The notes under the pieces were generated by a model. It saw nothing but the letters and a program-made list of their open reading frames with translations, did no database searches and was not told where the DNA came from. Below, in pieces: positions 50,288 through 58,317 of a stretch of 64,000 bases of DNA (the first letter of the stretch is position 1; the number at the start of each line of letters is the position of its first letter). Made by a program: the position numbers and the translations under genes. This DNA is from JAANXG01 sp034520625 (GTDB lineage Bacteria > Pseudomonadota > Gammaproteobacteria > Arenicellales > JAANXG01): assembly GCA_034520625.1 (NCBI GenBank), contig JAXHNI010000010.1:1-64000 (forward strand), in the 5' to 3' direction.

Positions 50288-52573
50288 CTATTCCGTCTCG
50301 GCTTGCCGGTTCCGGTCGCTGGCGTTCTTTGCCGGTTTTACGTCGAAGGTCAGGTCATCGTCCTCGACCCCCACCGACACTTCCCCGCCACCGGCGAGCT
50401 TGCCGAACAGCAGCTCGTCGGCCAGCGCGCGCTTGATCTTTTCGCGGATCAGTCGCGCCATGGGCCGTGCCCCCATCGCCGGATCGTGGCCGTGCCGCGC
50501 CAGCCAGCGGCGGGCGTCCTCGTCCACTTCCAGGGAAACGTGCTTGTCCGCGAGCTGGGCTTCGACTTCCAGCACGAACTTGTCCACCACGTGCCGCACC
50601 GTCTCCTCGTTCAGGGGCTTGAACGGAATAACGGCGTCCAGCCGGTTGCGGAACTCCGGCGTGAACATGCGCTGGATTTCCTCCATGTCGTCCTGGGTGC
50701 GGTCCTGGAGCTTGAAGCCCATGCTGTGCCGCGCCATTCTTTCCGCGCCGGCATTCGTGGTCATCACGATGATGACGTTCCGGAAGTCCGCCTTGCGGCC
50801 GTTGTTGTCCGTGAGGGTGCCGTAGTCGAACACCTGCAGCAGGAGGTTGAACACGTCCTGGTGCGCCTTCTCGATCTCGTCCAGCAGCAGCACGGAGTGC
50901 GGGTGCTTGATGATGGCGTCCGTCATCAAGCCGCCCTGGTCGAAGCCGACGTAGCCCGGCGGCGCCCCGATAAGGCGCGACACGGTATGCCGCTCCATGT
51001 ACTCGGACATGTCGAAGCGGATCAGCTCGATGCCCAGGGTCTGGGCCAGCTGCCGCGTGACCTCGGTCTTGCCCACGCCGGTGGGACCCGAGAACAGGAA
51101 GGAGGAAATCGGCCGGTCGGTGTTGCCCAGGCCCGAGCGCGACATCTTGATGGCCGAGGCCAGAGCGCCGATCGCCTCGTCCTGCCCGAACACCACCAGC
51201 TTCAGGTCGCGCTCCAGGGTGCGCAGCGCATCCTTGTCCCGGGCTGACACGCTCTTGGGCGGAATCCGCGCCATCTTGGCGATGATGTTCTCGACGTCCG
51301 ATACCCCGATGGTCTTCTTCCGCTTGCTCGGGCTGAGCAGGCGCATGCTGGCGCCGGCCTCGTCGATCACGTCGATGGCCTTGTCCGGCAGGTAGCGGTC
51401 GGTGATGTAGCGCGCCGACAGCTCCACCGCGGTGCGCAGGGCCTGGCGCGTATAGCGAATCTCGTGGTGCTCCTCGAAGCGCGATTTCAGCCCGTTCAGG
51501 ATTTCCACCGTCTCGTCGATGCTCGGCTCCACCACGTCGATCTTCTGGAATCGGCGCGACAGGGCCCGGTCCTTCTCGAATATGCCCCGGTACTCCTGGT
51601 AGGTCGTGGAGCCGATGCATTTCAGCTCTCCGGAGGCGAGCACCGGCTTGAGCAGGTTGGAGGCGTCCATGGCCCCGCCGGACGCCGCGCCGGCACCGAT
51701 GATGGTGTGGATCTCGTCGATGAACAGAATCGCCTTCTCCTGCTTGGCGAGCTGCGCCAACACGGCCTTGAGGCGCTGCTCGAAATCCCCGCGGTACTTG
51801 GTCCCGGCGAGCAGCGCGCCCATGTCCAGGGCGTACACGTTGCTGTCCGCCAGGACCTCGGGCACGTCGCCGTCGACGATCTTCTTCGCCAGGCCCTCGG
51901 CGATGGCGGTTTTGCCCACGCCGGCCTCGCCGACGTACAGCGGATTGTTCTTGCGCCGCCGGCTCAGTATCTGGATGGTGCGGTCCAACTCGATGCCGCG
52001 CCCGATCAGGGGGTCGATCCGGCCCGCCCGCGCCTGGGCGTTGAGGTCGACGGCAAACGCCTCCAGGGGACTCTGCTGCTGGTCCTCGGCGTCGGCCTCG
52101 AGCTGCTCGTCCGGCGCGGGAAGCTCGGACATGCTGTCGCTGACCTTGGAGATGCCGTGGGCGATGTAATTGACGACGTCGAACCGGGTGATGTCCTGCT
52201 TGTGGAGAAAATACACCGCGTGGGAATCCTTCTCGGCGAAGATCGCCACCAGCACGTTTTCGCCGGACACCTCCTTCTTGCCGGAGCTCTGCACGTGCAG
52301 GACGGCGCGCTGAATGACGCGCTGGAAGCCCAGGCTCGGCTGGGTATCGTCGTCGGAATCCTCAGCGATATTCGGGACCTGCATGGCCAGGAACTCCTGC
52401 AGCTCCTGGCGCAGCACCTCGATGTTCCCGCCGCAGGCGCGCAGCACCTGGCTGGCCGCGTTGTTGTCGAGCAGCGCCATCAGCAGGTGCTCCACGGTGA
52501 TCAGCTCGTGCCGCTCGTCGCGAGCCAGCTGGATCGCGGAGTTCAGTGTCTGTTCAAGTTCGTCGGACAGCAT
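50288..52573 (-). CDS. clpA: ATP-dependent Clp protease ATP-binding subunit ClpA
   Basis: A 761-residue AAA+ unfoldase with two nucleotide-binding domains. The N-terminal repeat domain (residues 1-145) binds ClpS. The first Walker A is GEAGVGKTAIAEGL, Walker B LFIDEIHTIIGAG; the second Walker A is GPTGVGKTEVTRQL, Walker B LLDEIEKAHQDV. The ClpP-contacting IGL/IGF-type loop lies in the second domain. Unfolds substrates and passes them to ClpP. Length equals the E. coli enzyme. clpS is directly upstream on the same strand, seven bases away. Confidence 0.98.
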   Translation of the reverse strand: MLSDELEQTLNSAIQLARDERHELITVEHLLMALLDNNAASQVLRACGGNIEVLRQELQEFLAMQVPNIAEDSDDDTQPSLGFQRVIQRAVLHVQSSGKKEVSGENVLVAIFAEKDSHAVYFLHKQDITRFDVVNYIAHGISKVSDSMSELPAPDEQLEADAEDQQQSPLEAFAVDLNAQARAGRIDPLIGRGIELDRTIQILSRRRKNNPLYVGEAGVGKTAIAEGLAKKIVDGDVPEVLADSNVYALDMGALLAGTKYRGDFEQRLKAVLAQLAKQEKAILFIDEIHTIIGAGAASGGAMDASNLLKPVLASGELKCIGSTTYQEYRGIFEKDRALSRRFQKIDVVEPSIDETVEILNGLKSRFEEHHEIRYTRQALRTAVELSARYITDRYLPDKAIDVIDEAGASMRLLSPSKRKKTIGVSDVENIIAKMARIPPKSVSARDKDALRTLERDLKLVVFGQDEAIGALASAIKMSRSGLGNTDRPISSFLFSGPTGVGKTEVTRQLAQTLGIELIRFDMSEYMERHTVSRLIGAPPGYVGFDQGGLMTDAIIKHPHSVLLLDEIEKAHQDVFNLLLQVFDYGTLTDNNGRKADFRNVIIVMTTNAGAERMARHSMGFKLQDRTQDDMEEIQRMFTPEFRNRLDAVIPFKPLNEETVRHVVDKFVLEVEAQLADKHVSLEVDEDARRWLARHGHDPAMGARPMARLIREKIKRALADELLFGKLAGGGEVSVGVEDDDLTFDVKPAKNASDRNRQAETE

Positions 52574-52579
52574 TCGGGT

Positions 52580-52900
52580 TTACTCGGGCTCCATCGTGCA
52601 TTGCAGAGGGTGCTGGTGCTCCTGGGCGCAGTCCATGACCTGGCGCACCTTGGTCTCGGCGATATCATGAGTGTACACGCCGCATACACCCACGCCTCTC
52701 TGGTGTACGTGAAGCATGATCTGAACGGCCTGCTCGCGCGGCTTGCTGAAAAACCGTTCCAGCACGTCGACGACGAATTCCATGGGCGTGTAGTCGTCAT
52801 TCAGAAGCAGAACCTTGTAGAGGCTCGGTTTCTTGAGCTTGGGCCGAGCTTCCTTGACGACCTGCCCATCGTCGGTAGAGGGGTCTTTCCTGGTGCTCAT
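52580..52900 (-). CDS. clpS: ATP-dependent Clp protease adaptor ClpS
   Basis: A 106-residue adaptor from ATG 52900. The core LLLNDDYTPMEFVVDVLERFF is the N-degron pocket region, followed by HVHQRGVGVCGVYTHDIAETKV, the conserved helix and strand. Delivers N-end-rule substrates to ClpA. The unstructured N-terminus of about 25 residues is normal. Upstream, divergent, is the cold-shock gene, as in E. coli (cspD-clpS-clpA). Confidence 0.98.
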   Translation of the reverse strand: MSTRKDPSTDDGQVVKEARPKLKKPSLYKVLLLNDDYTPMEFVVDVLERFFSKPREQAVQIMLHVHQRGVGVCGVYTHDIAETKVRQVMDCAQEHQHPLQCTMEPE

Positions 52901-53223
52901 CGCTGCGTAGACGGTCTGCCTGCGTACAAAATCTAGTCTAACCTCTTCACCGAGCGGAACGGAATATCCGGTTCCCGCCTTATTGGACCCGGCCGTCGGG
53001 TCGTGGTTCACCGGGCCGGGCGGCCGGGCCGGCGCGCCACGGGAATTCCTTAAGTTTGCGGCACGTTCCCGAAAAATCAAGGCGCCGGGCCTTCCGGATC
53101 GCCGGAATTGCGGGGGCCGGCTTCTTGACCCCGTCCCAAAATCCAAGCAACATGTCAAGTTCGCCGGTACACCCCGGCGCAAAAACCAGAACCAAATGAT
53201 ACAACCAAAGAGAGGACAGAAGT

Positions 53224-53424
53224 ATGAGGGGAACCGTCAAATGGTTTAATGCGGCGAAAGGATTCGGTTTTATCTCCCCCAGCGACGGCGGTGACGACGT
53301 GTTCGCACACTACTCCGCCATCGAGATGGACGGTTATAAGACCTTGACCGAGGGCCAGGAAGTCGAATATGAGCTCGAACAGGGACCGAAGGGACCCAAG
53401 GCAACGCACATAAAGGCTTTCTAG
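53224..53424 (+). CDS. cspD: Cold-shock-domain protein CspD-like
   Basis: A 66-residue OB-fold protein. MRGTVKWFNAAKGFGFISPS contains RNP1 (KGFGFI), and DVFAHYSAIEM contains RNP2 (VFAHY). Binds single-stranded nucleic acid. The position next to clpS-clpA matches cspD, a stationary-phase replication inhibitor in E. coli; the short C-terminus is closer to CspA size. GAGGACAGAAGT forms the ribosome binding region. Confidence 0.93.
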   Translation: MRGTVKWFNAAKGFGFISPSDGGDDVFAHYSAIEMDGYKTLTEGQEVEYELEQGPKGPKATHIKAF

Positions 53425-53453
53425 ACTTACCGCAGCATTCAACCGCTTCAAGC

Positions 53454-53483
53454 AAAACCCGGCCGGCCGCCGGGTTTTGTTTT
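53454..53483 (+). terminator. Rho-independent terminator after cspD
   Basis: AAAACCCGGC-CGGCC-GCCGGGTTTT, a 10-bp stem, followed by GTTTTG. Confidence 0.9.
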
Positions 53484-53516
53484 GCCCGCACGAAGGCCGG
53501 GGATCGATCAGTCAGC

Positions 53517-53916
53517 CTCACACCCTCCCCCGCTCCACACCCCCACCCACCAACGCAGGGTCCCCTCGCCCCCGGGGGGGGAGAGGGCAGGAACGGGTCA
53601 ATGGATAGGGCACGGCCGCCGAACGAAGGGTCCCCTCGCCCCCGCAGGGGGAGAGGGACAGGGTGAGGGGACGAATAATCAATCCTCCGAATTGGTTCTG
53701 TACACATCTATTATTTTTCCCCTCACCCCAACCCTCTCCCCCAGAGGGGGAGAGGGGGCAGGAACGGGTCAATGGATAGGGCACGGCCGCCGAACGCAGG
53801 GTCCCCTCGCCCCCGCAGGGGGAGAGGGAGCAGGAACGGGCGATCGACACGGCACGGCATCGAAACGACGAGTCCCCTCCCCGCCGGAAGTGAGGCAGGG
53901 TGGGGGGACAAACAAT
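53517..53916. repeat. Palindromic repeat cluster, family A, copy 3 (multiple units)
   Basis: About 400 bp holding at least three family A half-units. The phrase GGTCCCCTCGCCCCCGCAGG occurs at about 53629 and 53800, AACGGGTCAATGGATAGGGC at 53591 and 53763, and CCCCTCACCCCAACCCTCTC once at about 53719. It is a nested or tandem array with a duplicated segment of roughly 170 bp. It separates cspD from aceA. The family A copies elsewhere are single. Confidence 0.85.
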
Positions 53917-53917
53917 C

Positions 53918-55231
53918 TCAGCCGGCGGCGGCCACGCTGTCGCCGGATTCCTCTTCCTGGTCGAACTGCTCTTCCTCCGTTGAGCCGCTCAGAGCCGACA
54001 GCGAGGACCCGCCGCCGGTGGCGGCGTTGGTCACGGCGTCGAAGTAGCCGGCGCCGACCTCCCGCTGATGCCGGGCGGCGGTGTAGCCGCGGTCCTCGGA
54101 GTCGAATTCCTTCTCCTGGAGCTCCACGTACGCCGTCATTCCGGCGTCGCGGTACTTGTCCGCCAGGTCGAAGGCCGAGTAGTTCAGGGCGTGCCAGCCG
54201 GCCAGGGTGATGAACTGGAACTTGTACCCCATCGCGCCGAGCTCGCGCTGGAACTTGGCAATGGTGGCGTCGTCCAGGTTCTTCCGCCAGTTGAAGGAGG
54301 GGGAGCAGTTATAGGCCAGCAGCTTGCCAGGAAACTGCTTGTGAATCGCCTCGGCGAACTCCCGGGCGAACGCGATGTCCGGCTTGCCGGTTTCGCACCA
54401 CACCAGGTCTGCGTAGGGCGCGTAGGCGAGGCCGCGGGCGATGGCCTGGTCCAGGCCGTTGCGGACCCGGAAGAATCCTTCCTTCGTACGCTCGCCGGTA
54501 CAGAACTCCTTGTCCCGGTCGTCGAAATCCGAGGTCAACAGGTTGGCCGCCTCGGCGTCGGTGCGCGCCACCACCATGGTGGGCACACCCATGGTATCCG
54601 CGGCCAGGCGCGCCGCGCTCAGCTTCTGCACCGCCTCCTGGGTCGGGACCAGGACCTTGCCGCCCATGTGGCCGCATTTCTTGGCGGACGCGAGCTGGTC
54701 CTCGAAATGGACCCCTGCGGCCCCCGCCTCGATCATGCCCTTCATCAGCTCGAAGGCATTCAGAACGCCGCCGAAACCGGCCTCGGCATCCGCGACAATG
54801 GGCAGGAACCAATCGATGCTGTCATCGCCTTCCGCGTGGTGAATCTCGTCGGCGCGCTTGAAGCAGTTATTGATCTTGCGCACCACGGTGGGCACGGAGT
54901 CGGCGGGATAGAGACTCTGGTCGGGGTACATCGTGCAGCCGTTGTTGGCGTCCGCCGCCACCTGCCAGCCACTCAGGTAAATGGCCCTGAGACCGGCCTT
55001 GGCCATCTGCATGGCCTGGTTGCCCGACAGCGCGCCTAGGGCGTTAACGTAGTCCTCGTCGCGCAGGAGCCGCCAGAGCTTCTCCGCGCCCATCCGGGCG
55101 AGCGTATGCTCGATCTGCACGCTGCCCCGCAGCCTGACCACGTCCTCGGCGGTGAAATCCCTTTCCACCCCTTCCCATCTCGGATTGGTGGTCCAGTCCC
55201 GCTTCAGCTCCTCAATCGATTGCTCACTCAT
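53918..55231 (-). CDS. aceA: Isocitrate lyase
   Basis: A 437-residue enzyme. The signature KKCGHMGGKVLVPTQEAVQK with the catalytic cysteine is present, as are SGWQVAADAN, and the YNCSPSFNWRK region of the active-site lid. Cleaves isocitrate to glyoxylate and succinate in the glyoxylate bypass, allowing growth on acetate or fatty acids. Length is that of the short gammaproteobacterial type. A divergent LysR-type regulator lies upstream with a likely operator between them. Malate synthase is not in the window. Confidence 0.97.
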   Translation of the reverse strand: MSEQSIEELKRDWTTNPRWEGVERDFTAEDVVRLRGSVQIEHTLARMGAEKLWRLLRDEDYVNALGALSGNQAMQMAKAGLRAIYLSGWQVAADANNGCTMYPDQSLYPADSVPTVVRKINNCFKRADEIHHAEGDDSIDWFLPIVADAEAGFGGVLNAFELMKGMIEAGAAGVHFEDQLASAKKCGHMGGKVLVPTQEAVQKLSAARLAADTMGVPTMVVARTDAEAANLLTSDFDDRDKEFCTGERTKEGFFRVRNGLDQAIARGLAYAPYADLVWCETGKPDIAFAREFAEAIHKQFPGKLLAYNCSPSFNWRKNLDDATIAKFQRELGAMGYKFQFITLAGWHALNYSAFDLADKYRDAGMTAYVELQEKEFDSEDRGYTAARHQREVGAGYFDAVTNAATGGGSSLSALSGSTEEEQFDQEEESGDSVAAAG

Positions 55232-55396
55232 GTGCGAATACCTCGGTTGGTTCCGGAAGCCTCGTTCGTACTGAGGATTCCGGGCACGAGACCCTGCCCC
55301 AGGCCCCGTGAAGGATTTATATATACGCCGGCTTTCGTGGTTGCGTTCTTTCGCCGACTCTTCCGTACCTGCAGATTTCCAGCAAATCTGACCAGC

Positions 55397-55416
55397 ATTG
55401 TGCTGCGGTGCACTAT
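55397..55416. promoter_or_regulatory. Candidate LysR operator between aceA and its neighbour
   Basis: Imperfect palindrome ATTGTGC-TGCGGT-GCACTAT (one mismatch in seven-base arms), of the T-N11-A form used by LysR-type regulators. It is followed at 55419 by TTGACA, which may be the -35 box of the rightward regulator promoter, in a strongly AT-rich stretch up to 55470. Confidence 0.6.
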
Positions 55417-55492
55417 ATTTGACAATTCAATTTATACAATATTCATTATTGGATTAATTAATATATAGCGCCGCACGGCGGCGGGGGGACCC

Positions 55493-56455
55493 ATGGCCAG
55501 GAATGACGCCCTGTACTACAAGCAGAACCGGCTCAAGCAACTCCGGGCGTTCTGCTATACGGCCCAGCAGGGCTCGATTTCGCGGGCGGCGGAAAAGCTG
55601 TTTCTCAGCCAGCCGTCGGTCTCGCTGCAAATCCAGGCGCTGGAACGGGAGCTCGATACCGAACTGCTCGAACGGCGCGGCCCGAACATCCGCCTGACGC
55701 CGGAAGGGAAAATCCTCTATGAAATCGCCCGGCCCATGGTCCAGAGCATCGACACCCTGCCGGAAACCTTCGCCGCCCATTGCGGCAATCTCGAATCCGG
55801 GGAGCTCAATATCGCCGCCGGCGAATCCACCATCCTCTATATCCTGCCGGAGGTCGTCAAAACCTTTGCCGATACCTATCCGGGCATCAGCCTCAAGCTG
55901 CACAACGTCACCGGGCGCGACGGCATGGAAATGCTGCGCGCCGACGAGGTCGATTTCGCCGTCGGCTCCATGCTGGAGGTCCCGGAGGACATCACCTACC
56001 ACCCGATCTTCGTATACCAGCCGCTGCTGATCACCGCGCCGGACCATCCGCTGGCGAAAAAGAAGAAAAACATCACCCTCGAGGAGATCGCGCCCCACGG
56101 CCTGATTCTGCCGCCGCGTCATCTGAGCACCTGGCGGATCGTCGATCTCGTTTTTCAGCAGCACAACCTGAACTACCGCGTGGCGCTGGAAGCCGGGGGC
56201 TGGGAAGTCATCAAGAAGTACGTGGAACTGGGGCTCGGCATTTCCATCGTCACCAGCATCTGCATCACCGAACACGACAAACTGGCGAAGATCCCGCTGG
56301 ACCGCTACTTCCCGGAACGCAGCTACGGGGTGGTTTTCCGCCAGGGCAAGTTCCTGTCCCCCCAGGCCAGGAAATTCATCGAATTGATGGCGCCGGACTT
56401 CTTCAGCGAGGAGCCGGAGAATACGCCCGGGGCCAACAGTCCGGAGGAGCCCTGA
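55493..56455 (+). CDS. LysR-type transcriptional regulator
   Basis: A 320-residue regulator. LKQLRAFCYTAQQGSISRAA and EKLFLSQPSVSLQIQALERE form the winged helix-turn-helix; the rest is the periplasmic-binding-protein-like ligand domain with LYILPEVVKTFADTYPGISL. It is divergent from aceA with about 260 bp between, so it probably controls itself and aceA. Isocitrate lyase is usually under IclR, Cra or RamB control, so a LysR regulator here would be a different arrangement, although a link is only inferred from position. Confidence 0.92.
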   Translation: MARNDALYYKQNRLKQLRAFCYTAQQGSISRAAEKLFLSQPSVSLQIQALERELDTELLERRGPNIRLTPEGKILYEIARPMVQSIDTLPETFAAHCGNLESGELNIAAGESTILYILPEVVKTFADTYPGISLKLHNVTGRDGMEMLRADEVDFAVGSMLEVPEDITYHPIFVYQPLLITAPDHPLAKKKKNITLEEIAPHGLILPPRHLSTWRIVDLVFQQHNLNYRVALEAGGWEVIKKYVELGLGISIVTSICITEHDKLAKIPLDRYFPERSYGVVFRQGKFLSPQARKFIELMAPDFFSEEPENTPGANSPEEP

Positions 56456-56467
56456 TAACGCGGCATA

Positions 56468-56562
56468 GCCTCAGTTTGAAACCAATTCGAGTGGGGCCGT
56501 GCCGGGGGCCCTCCCCGGCACGGCCCCCTCCTACTTGCCTGAGTTCACACTGAGCCACTACC
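56468..56562. repeat. Family B-like element without core
   Basis: Outer ends CCTCAGTTTGA and ACTGAGCCACTACC match those of copies 1 and 3, and a perfect 15-bp stem GGGGCCGTGCCGGGG / CCCCGGCACGGCCCC (56493-56507 and 56513-56527) takes the place of arms plus core. It may have arisen by loss of the core, or be the ancestral form. It could also terminate the LysR transcript. Confidence 0.7.
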
Positions 56563-56660
56563 GACAACATTTTGCACGTCCGGCCTCTGATATGATCTGA
56601 TAAGATCGCGCACAAATCGAACGTTTCATACAATCGCAAAAAAGGAAACCCGGAGGATTC

Positions 56661-57377
56661 ATGAGAAAAACGATATTGTCCCTGTGCGGCTTGGTATTGC
56701 TGGCCGTCGCCCAGGCTGCTTTCGCGGCCAAACCCGTTCTCGGTGTCGCGGAATTCAACAATGAAACCAGCGCCGGCTGGTGGTCCGGCGGCGTCGGCCA
56801 GGAATTGTCCGGCATGCTGAGCAACGAGCTGTCGAACACCGGCGACTTCACCGTGGTGGAGCGTGCCAAGTTGGACCCGGTTCTTCGCGAACAAGACCTG
56901 TCCGCCGCCGGTGCGCTGTCCGGTGAATCCGCCGCCAGGGTCGGGGAGATCACCGGCGCCCAGTACCTGGTGCTGGGTACCGTGTCCGCCTTCGAAAGCA
57001 ACACCTCGAGCACCGGCGGTGGCATCAGCTTCGGCGGCATTTCCATCGGCGGTAAAAAAGGCGACGCCTACATGGCCATCGACCTGCGGGTCGTCGACAC
57101 CACCACCAGTCAGATCGTGCATTCGCGAACCGTCGAGGGCCGGGCCAGCAGCAGCGGTATCAGCCTCGGGCTGTTCAAGAGCGGCTTCGGAGGGCGCCTG
57201 AAAAACGAGAACAAGACTCCCACGGGCAAGGCGATCCGGGCGGCACTGGTGGAGTCCGTTGACTATCTGGTGTGCGCCATGGTGACCCAGACCCAGCGCT
57301 GCATGGACGAATTCGACGCCAAGGAACAGAAACGACGCGACAGCCTCAAGGACACCATCAATCTGGACGGGCCCTAG
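56661..57377 (+). CDS. CsgG/HfaB-like exported protein
   Basis: A 238-residue protein with a signal peptide (MRKTILSLCGLVLLAVAQAA ending FAA, without a lipobox). The mature part matches the CsgG fold: VLGVAEFNNET at its start, LSGMLSNELSNTGDFTVVER, GAQYLVLGTVSAFE and IDLRVVDTTTSQIVHSR. Classical CsgG is a lipoprotein that forms the curli secretion pore. Here there is no lipobox, no curli operon, and the protein is shorter, with a glycine/serine-rich insert (STGGGISFGGISIGGKKG). It is more likely a soluble periplasmic relative of unknown function. Confidence 0.85.
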   Translation: MRKTILSLCGLVLLAVAQAAFAAKPVLGVAEFNNETSAGWWSGGVGQELSGMLSNELSNTGDFTVVERAKLDPVLREQDLSAAGALSGESAARVGEITGAQYLVLGTVSAFESNTSSTGGGISFGGISIGGKKGDAYMAIDLRVVDTTTSQIVHSRTVEGRASSSGISLGLFKSGFGGRLKNENKTPTGKAIRAALVESVDYLVCAMVTQTQRCMDEFDAKEQKRRDSLKDTINLDGP

Positions 57378-57419
57378 AGAAACTCTGTATTGATCAGAGT
57401 TTCCCCCTGCCTTCATATG

Positions 57420-57480
57420 ACAAATCGAAGCCATTGTGGGTCAGCCTTAAAGGCCGACCTACAAATGGCTGACCCACCGC
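57420..57480. repeat. Intergenic repeat, family D, inverted variant
   Basis: AAATCGAAGCCATTGTGGGT followed by CAGCCTTAAAGGCCGACC and AATGGCTGACCCACC. Related in inverse orientation to the copies at 24125 and 47361. Confidence 0.6.
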
Positions 57481-57504
57481 TTTCCGCCGTGATAAGTTCT
57501 CCAC

Positions 57505-57951
57505 ATGGATACATCCCTGCACGTCACCGTCGCGGCGATCGCCCGCTCGGAGGGGCGCTACCTGCTGGTGGAAGAACGGATCGAAGGCCGCCGGGTGATC
57601 AACCAGCCGGCGGGGCATTGGGAGCGGGACGAAACCATGCACGAAGCGGTGGTCAGGGAGACGCTGGAAGAGACCGGCTGGGACTTCCTGCCCCGCGGCC
57701 TGGTCGGCATCTACCAATGGGAGCATCCGAACCGTCGTGACAGGTTCCTGCGCTTCGCGTTCTACGGCGACGCCCTGCAGCGGAACAGCGACCGGGAACT
57801 CGATACCGAGATCGAGCGGGTCGTGTGGCGCAGCGGTGCGGATATCCGGTCGGCAACCCTGCCGCTCCGCAGCCCCATGGTGCTGCGCTGTATCGAGGAC
57901 TTCGAAAACGGCGCGCGCTTCAGCCTGGATTGCCTGAACCACATAAGGTAG
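57505..57951 (+). CDS. nudJ: NUDIX hydrolase NudJ-type
   Basis: A 148-residue NUDIX protein. The start MDTSLHVTVAAIA, the Nudix box (GHWERDETMHEAVVRETLEETGW), and the following FYGDALQRNS and PLRSPMVLRCIEDF match NudJ. Hydrolyses nucleoside triphosphates and thiamine pyrophosphate (HMP-PP) in E. coli. Its position upstream of mnmA and purB is the conserved gammaproteobacterial arrangement, but here a riboswitch-btuB unit has been placed between nudJ and mnmA. Confidence 0.95.
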   Translation: MDTSLHVTVAAIARSEGRYLLVEERIEGRRVINQPAGHWERDETMHEAVVRETLEETGWDFLPRGLVGIYQWEHPNRRDRFLRFAFYGDALQRNSDRELDTEIERVVWRSGADIRSATLPLRSPMVLRCIEDFENGARFSLDCLNHIR

Positions 57952-57989
57952 GGCGGCCGCCGGAAGCGGCTATCCACCCCTCGTGTCGA

Positions 57990-58018
57990 TTGACATACCG
58001 CCGGGCTTTCACTAACGT
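57990..58018 (+). promoter_or_regulatory. Candidate promoter of the riboswitch transcript
   Basis: A consensus -35 TTGACA at 57990-57995 and a weak -10 TAACGT at 58013-58018, separated by 17 bases. It lies just upstream of the cobalamin riboswitch and could drive btuB independently of nudJ. Confidence 0.5.
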
Positions 58019-58023
58019 AGCGA

Positions 58024-58200
58024 CCTGCCTCAGGTGCCCCGCGTTCCGACCCGTGTCGGGACAGGGGTGAAACGGGAAGTCGGTCGAATTCCGACGCTGC
58101 CCCCGCAACGGTAGGTGATCGAGCGGTCGTTATACCACTGCTTCGCAATGAGGCGGGAAGGTGACCGCAGAGACGTCACAAGCCCGGAGACCGGCCTCGA
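58024..58200 (+). ncRNA. Cobalamin (B12) riboswitch
   Basis: The conserved aptamer pieces occur in order: GCCTCAGGTGCC (P2 start), GGGTGAAACGGGAAGTCGGT (J-region and P3 side), GCTGCCCCCGCAACGGTAGG (junction), and the B12 box AAGCCCGGAGACCGGCCT at 58180-58197. Binds adenosylcobalamin and represses expression of the downstream B12 receptor. An expression platform of about 115 bp lies between the box and the btuB start. Confidence 0.97.
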
Positions 58201-58317
58201 GGCTGCCATCAGGTGCCGCGGAGGGCGGTGGGCCGGGATGTAAAAATTCCTGCGTTCGTTCTCCGTGCGCGCCTTCACGTGCGGGTGAGCACAGTCTTCC
58301 AGGTTGGAGAACGAACC

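Noticed and set aside
53482..54210. Open frames across the repeat array between cspD and aceA
   Set aside because: Made of the repeated CCCCTC/GGGGAG units; low-complexity translation.
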